Shown here: piece after piece, positions 13,258 through 14,915 of the stretch | How positions within the stretch are numbered: the first letter of the stretch is position 1 | Layout: the number at the start of each line of letters is the position of its first letter | DNA from: DATKKM01 sp036741795 | Lineage (GTDB): Bacteria; Chloroflexota; Dehalococcoidia; SM23-28-2; RBG-16-64-32 | Assembly (NCBI GenBank): GCA_036741795.1 | Contig: DAINRO010000059.1 | Span: 1 to 14,915, forward strand | Direction: 5' to 3' | Length of the DNA stretch: 14,915 nt | The notes under the pieces: generated by a model | The model's input: only the letters and a program-made list of their open reading frames with translations | Databases searched by the model: none | Told to the model about the DNA's origin: nothing | Translations under genes and position numbers: made by a program

Positions 13258-13315
13258 CCCGAACGTCCACACCAAAGATGCGTGCTATCATTTCGCCCGC
13301 ACGCAAGGAGGAACA

Positions 13316-13675
13316 ATGGATACCAAGAGCACTGTCGAAGCCTATATCTCCGCCTGGAATGAGGAGGACGAGGCAAAGCGTCGCGAACTCCTCGACCAAT
13401 GCTGGGACGAGTCGGCCACGTACACGGATCCCACTTCGGACATCTCCGGCCGCGACGCCCTCTTCGGCCTCATCTCCCAATTCCAGACCCAGATGCCGGG
13501 TGCCGCGATCGCCGTTACCAGCGGCATCGATCAACACCACGACCGCATTCGCTTTTGCTGGAAGCTGACCGGCGCCGCGCAGGCCATCGAAGGGATCGAC
13601 GTTGGCCAGGTCAGCCCCGATGGACGCCTCAAGTCGATAGTCGGCTTCTGGGGCATGAACCCGCCGGCCGCCTGA
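13316..13675 (+). CDS. NTF2-like / SnoaL-like protein
   Basis: A 119-residue soluble protein with the NTF2-like layout: an N-terminal helix pair (STVEAYISAWNEEDEAKRREL), CWDESATYTDPTSDISGRDAL, then beta strands containing IRFCWKLTG and ending SIVGFWGM. This cone-shaped fold is used by ketosteroid isomerases, polyketide cyclases and many carrier or chaperone-like proteins. Individual active-site residues cannot be assigned here, so no reaction is claimed. The ATG has a strong AAGGAGG site four bases upstream. It opens a tight plus-strand cluster with the DinB-like, HIT and DsbA-like genes. Confidence 0.87.
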   Translation: MDTKSTVEAYISAWNEEDEAKRRELLDQCWDESATYTDPTSDISGRDALFGLISQFQTQMPGAAIAVTSGIDQHHDRIRFCWKLTGAAQAIEGIDVGQVSPDGRLKSIVGFWGMNPPAA

Positions 13676-13676
13676 T

Positions 13677-14162
13677 ATGGATCCCATCGTCGCCGACTTC
13701 TTCCGCCACAACCTCTGGGCCAACCTCAAGGTCCTGGACGTCTGCGCCGGTCTTCCCGACGCGACGCTGGACGCAACCGTAGCGGGCACATACGGCAGCA
13801 TCCGCGAAACTCTCGTCCACCTCCTCTCCGCAGAAGGCCGTTACATCGAAACATTCGGCGGCGAACCCCCCGGTATTCCACTGGCGGAAGAGGACCCGTT
13901 CCCCGGCTTCGACCTCCTTCGGAAGCGGGCGCACTTGAGCGGCGAAGCGTTGATCGACCTCGCCGCGGCTTGTCCCCCTGACCGCATCCTCACCGGCACT
14001 TACGAGGGCCATCCGTACGAAATGCGAGCAGGAATCCTCTTCGCCCACGCGATCGCCCACTCGGTGGAACATCGCACTCACATAGAGACGATCCTCACCC
14101 AGCAAGGCATCGAACCACCGGAAACCGATGGCGTGGCGTACTTTCAGGAAGCTGTCGTATGA
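13677..14162 (+). CDS. DinB-family (four-helix, metal-binding) protein
   Basis: A 161-residue protein of the DinB/YfiT-like superfamily. The N-terminus FFRHNLWANLKVLDVCAGL and the GTYGSIRETLVHLLSAEGRYIE helix are typical, and AHAIAHSVEHRTHI supplies the C-terminal histidines. Likely metal ligands are His48, His128 and His132. Characterised relatives are thiol-dependent S-transferases or maleylpyruvate isomerases that use mycothiol or bacillithiol; activity here is unknown. The ATG lies one base after the stop of the NTF2-like gene with no separate ribosome site, indicating coupling. Its own stop overlaps the start of the HIT gene. Confidence 0.9.
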   Translation: MDPIVADFFRHNLWANLKVLDVCAGLPDATLDATVAGTYGSIRETLVHLLSAEGRYIETFGGEPPGIPLAEEDPFPGFDLLRKRAHLSGEALIDLAAACPPDRILTGTYEGHPYEMRAGILFAHAIAHSVEHRTHIETILTQQGIEPPETDGVAYFQEAVV

Positions 14163-14515
14163 GCGACGTCTGCCTCCTTTGCCGGATCGCGAAGCAGGAG
14201 ATGCGCGTCCCGCTCCTCCACGATGACGACCTCACCGTCGCTTTCGAGATCCCCGCCGGCCACCCGAACAACCGTGCCCCCGTCCATCTCTTGATCATCC
14301 CGAAGGAGCACGTCAAGTCCGGCCGCGAACTGGAGCCGCGCCACGAACCCATGCTCGGCCGCCTGGTCACCGTTGCTGCGAAGCTGGCCGAGGATAAGGG
14401 CATCGGCGAGTCGGGTTATCGCCTCCTCTCCAACACCGGCCCCGACGCTAACCAGACCGAGTTCCATCTCCACCTCCACTGCCTCGGCGGCACGAAGCTC
14501 CCAGAGTCGGCGTAA
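14159..14515 (+). CDS. HIT-family (histidine triad) protein
   Basis: A 118-residue HIT protein, probably a nucleotide hydrolase or transferase of the HINT-like branch acting on nucleoside phosphoramidates or similar bonds. The nucleophile motif is FHLHLHCLGG (His103, His105, His107); NTGPDANQTEF precedes it. PVHLLIIPKEH forms the nucleotide-binding strand. The N-terminal CLLC pair (Cys5, Cys8), with His43 or His51, suggests the structural zinc site common in the group. Length is normal. The start ATG overlaps the DinB-like stop by four bases (ATGA), so translation is coupled. Confidence 0.93.
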   Translation: MSDVCLLCRIAKQEMRVPLLHDDDLTVAFEIPAGHPNNRAPVHLLIIPKEHVKSGRELEPRHEPMLGRLVTVAAKLAEDKGIGESGYRLLSNTGPDANQTEFHLHLHCLGGTKLPESA

Positions 14516-14524
14516 ACTGGCCGC

Positions 14525-14915
14525 ATGGAATCCTGGTCAGTCGGCTACGACGGCGACGACGACGTAGAACGTCACGCTGGCATCGAGGCCACCACTCCCG
14601 AGTCCGATAAGCCCAGCCTCCGCCTGACCGCGGTCTCCGACTACATCTGCCCCTGGTGCTTCGTCGGCTTCACCCGCCTCGAAGCCCTCCGTGACGACTA
14701 CGACATCGACTTCGAAGCCTGCGCCTACGAACTGCGCCCCGGAATCCCGCCCGAGGGCATCTCCCGCGCCGAGGTCAGCAAGGGCCGAGTCTACCCGCCC
14801 GGCTACGTCGAGAACCTCATCGCCACCGCCCGCGATGCCGGCATCGACATGAAGCGCCCGCCCCTGATCCCCAACACCCGCCTCGCCCACGAAACCACCG
14901 AGTTCGCCAAGGACC
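14525..14915 (+). CDS. DsbA-family thioredoxin-fold protein (FrnE-like), 3' end outside the window
   Basis: The first 130 residues of a protein that continues beyond the window. After an acidic N-terminal extension (about 30 residues) the thioredoxin fold begins with LRLTAVSDYICPWCFVG, where Cys42 and Cys45 form the CPWC redox centre. FEACAYELRPGIPPEG and the helical insert with a GYVENL-type segment match the FrnE/2-hydroxychromene-2-carboxylate isomerase branch of DsbA proteins. No signal peptide is seen, so it should act in the cytoplasm. The ATG is nine bases after the HIT stop and lacks a ribosome site, fitting read-through within the operon. Confidence 0.9.
   Translation, partial: MESWSVGYDGDDDVERHAGIEATTPESDKPSLRLTAVSDYICPWCFVGFTRLEALRDDYDIDFEACAYELRPGIPPEGISRAEVSKGRVYPPGYVENLIATARDAGIDMKRPPLIPNTRLAHETTEFAKD

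Noticed and set aside
12882..13801. Extended frames for the SDR and GYD genes into upstream sequence
   Set aside because: Family N-termini (MAGPLDGKVAVVTG and MPSYMLQVAY) and a GGAGG site before the GYD start fix the true starts; the extensions are antisense or overlapping shadows.

Overview
This window looks like a high-GC chromosomal segment from an aerobic, Gram-positive-like (monoderm) bacterium, most plausibly Chloroflexota (a Dehalococcoidia- or Thermomicrobia-like lineage). That placement is inferred from protein style and gene order. The clues are a CtaA-CtaB-CoxB-CoxA-CoxC-CoxD-CtaG oxidase operon with a lipoprotein-type subunit II, a class F-like sortase, an ECF sigma factor with a small helical partner, and several starts that look leaderless. 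A run of exactly 100 N (3243-3342) inside coxB marks an assembly gap.

Layout. Positions 1-6028 (minus strand) hold a complete A1-type aa3/caa3 cytochrome c oxidase operon in transcription order: heme A synthase, heme O synthase, subunits II, I, III and IV, then a CtaG assembly factor cut by the window edge. It is driven by a near-consensus promoter at 6055-6083. Divergent from it is an orphan gene (6134/6167-6748) with a possible PD-(D/E)XK nuclease-like core. Facing that gene is an unusual fusion (6911-7714, minus) in which an integrase-type SAM-like core-binding domain is joined to a full GreA. Its promoter overlaps a perfect palindrome and implies a leaderless message. Upstream of it lies an ECF sigma factor overlapping a small soluble partner (7771-8623, minus).

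From 8805 a cell-surface pair follows: a class F-like sortase and, tail to tail with overlapping stop codons, a secreted CAP-domain protein with a long proline-rich tail. Then come rsmG and a Yip1-like membrane protein on the plus strand. A 51-base spacer built almost wholly of 7-base repeats separates them from a GYD-SDR gene pair on the minus strand. Divergent from that pair is a compact plus-strand operon of NTF2-like, DinB-like, HIT and DsbA/FrnE-like proteins, the last cut by the window edge.

Functionally the left 6 kb makes and hemylates a terminal oxidase. The middle is transcription control (sigma factor, GreA-like factor) and envelope biology (sortase, CAP). The right side is housekeeping (rsmG) plus small metabolic or thiol-related proteins. 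No tRNA, rRNA, CRISPR array, insertion sequence or riboswitch was recognised, and no gene-free stretch exceeds about 170 bases.
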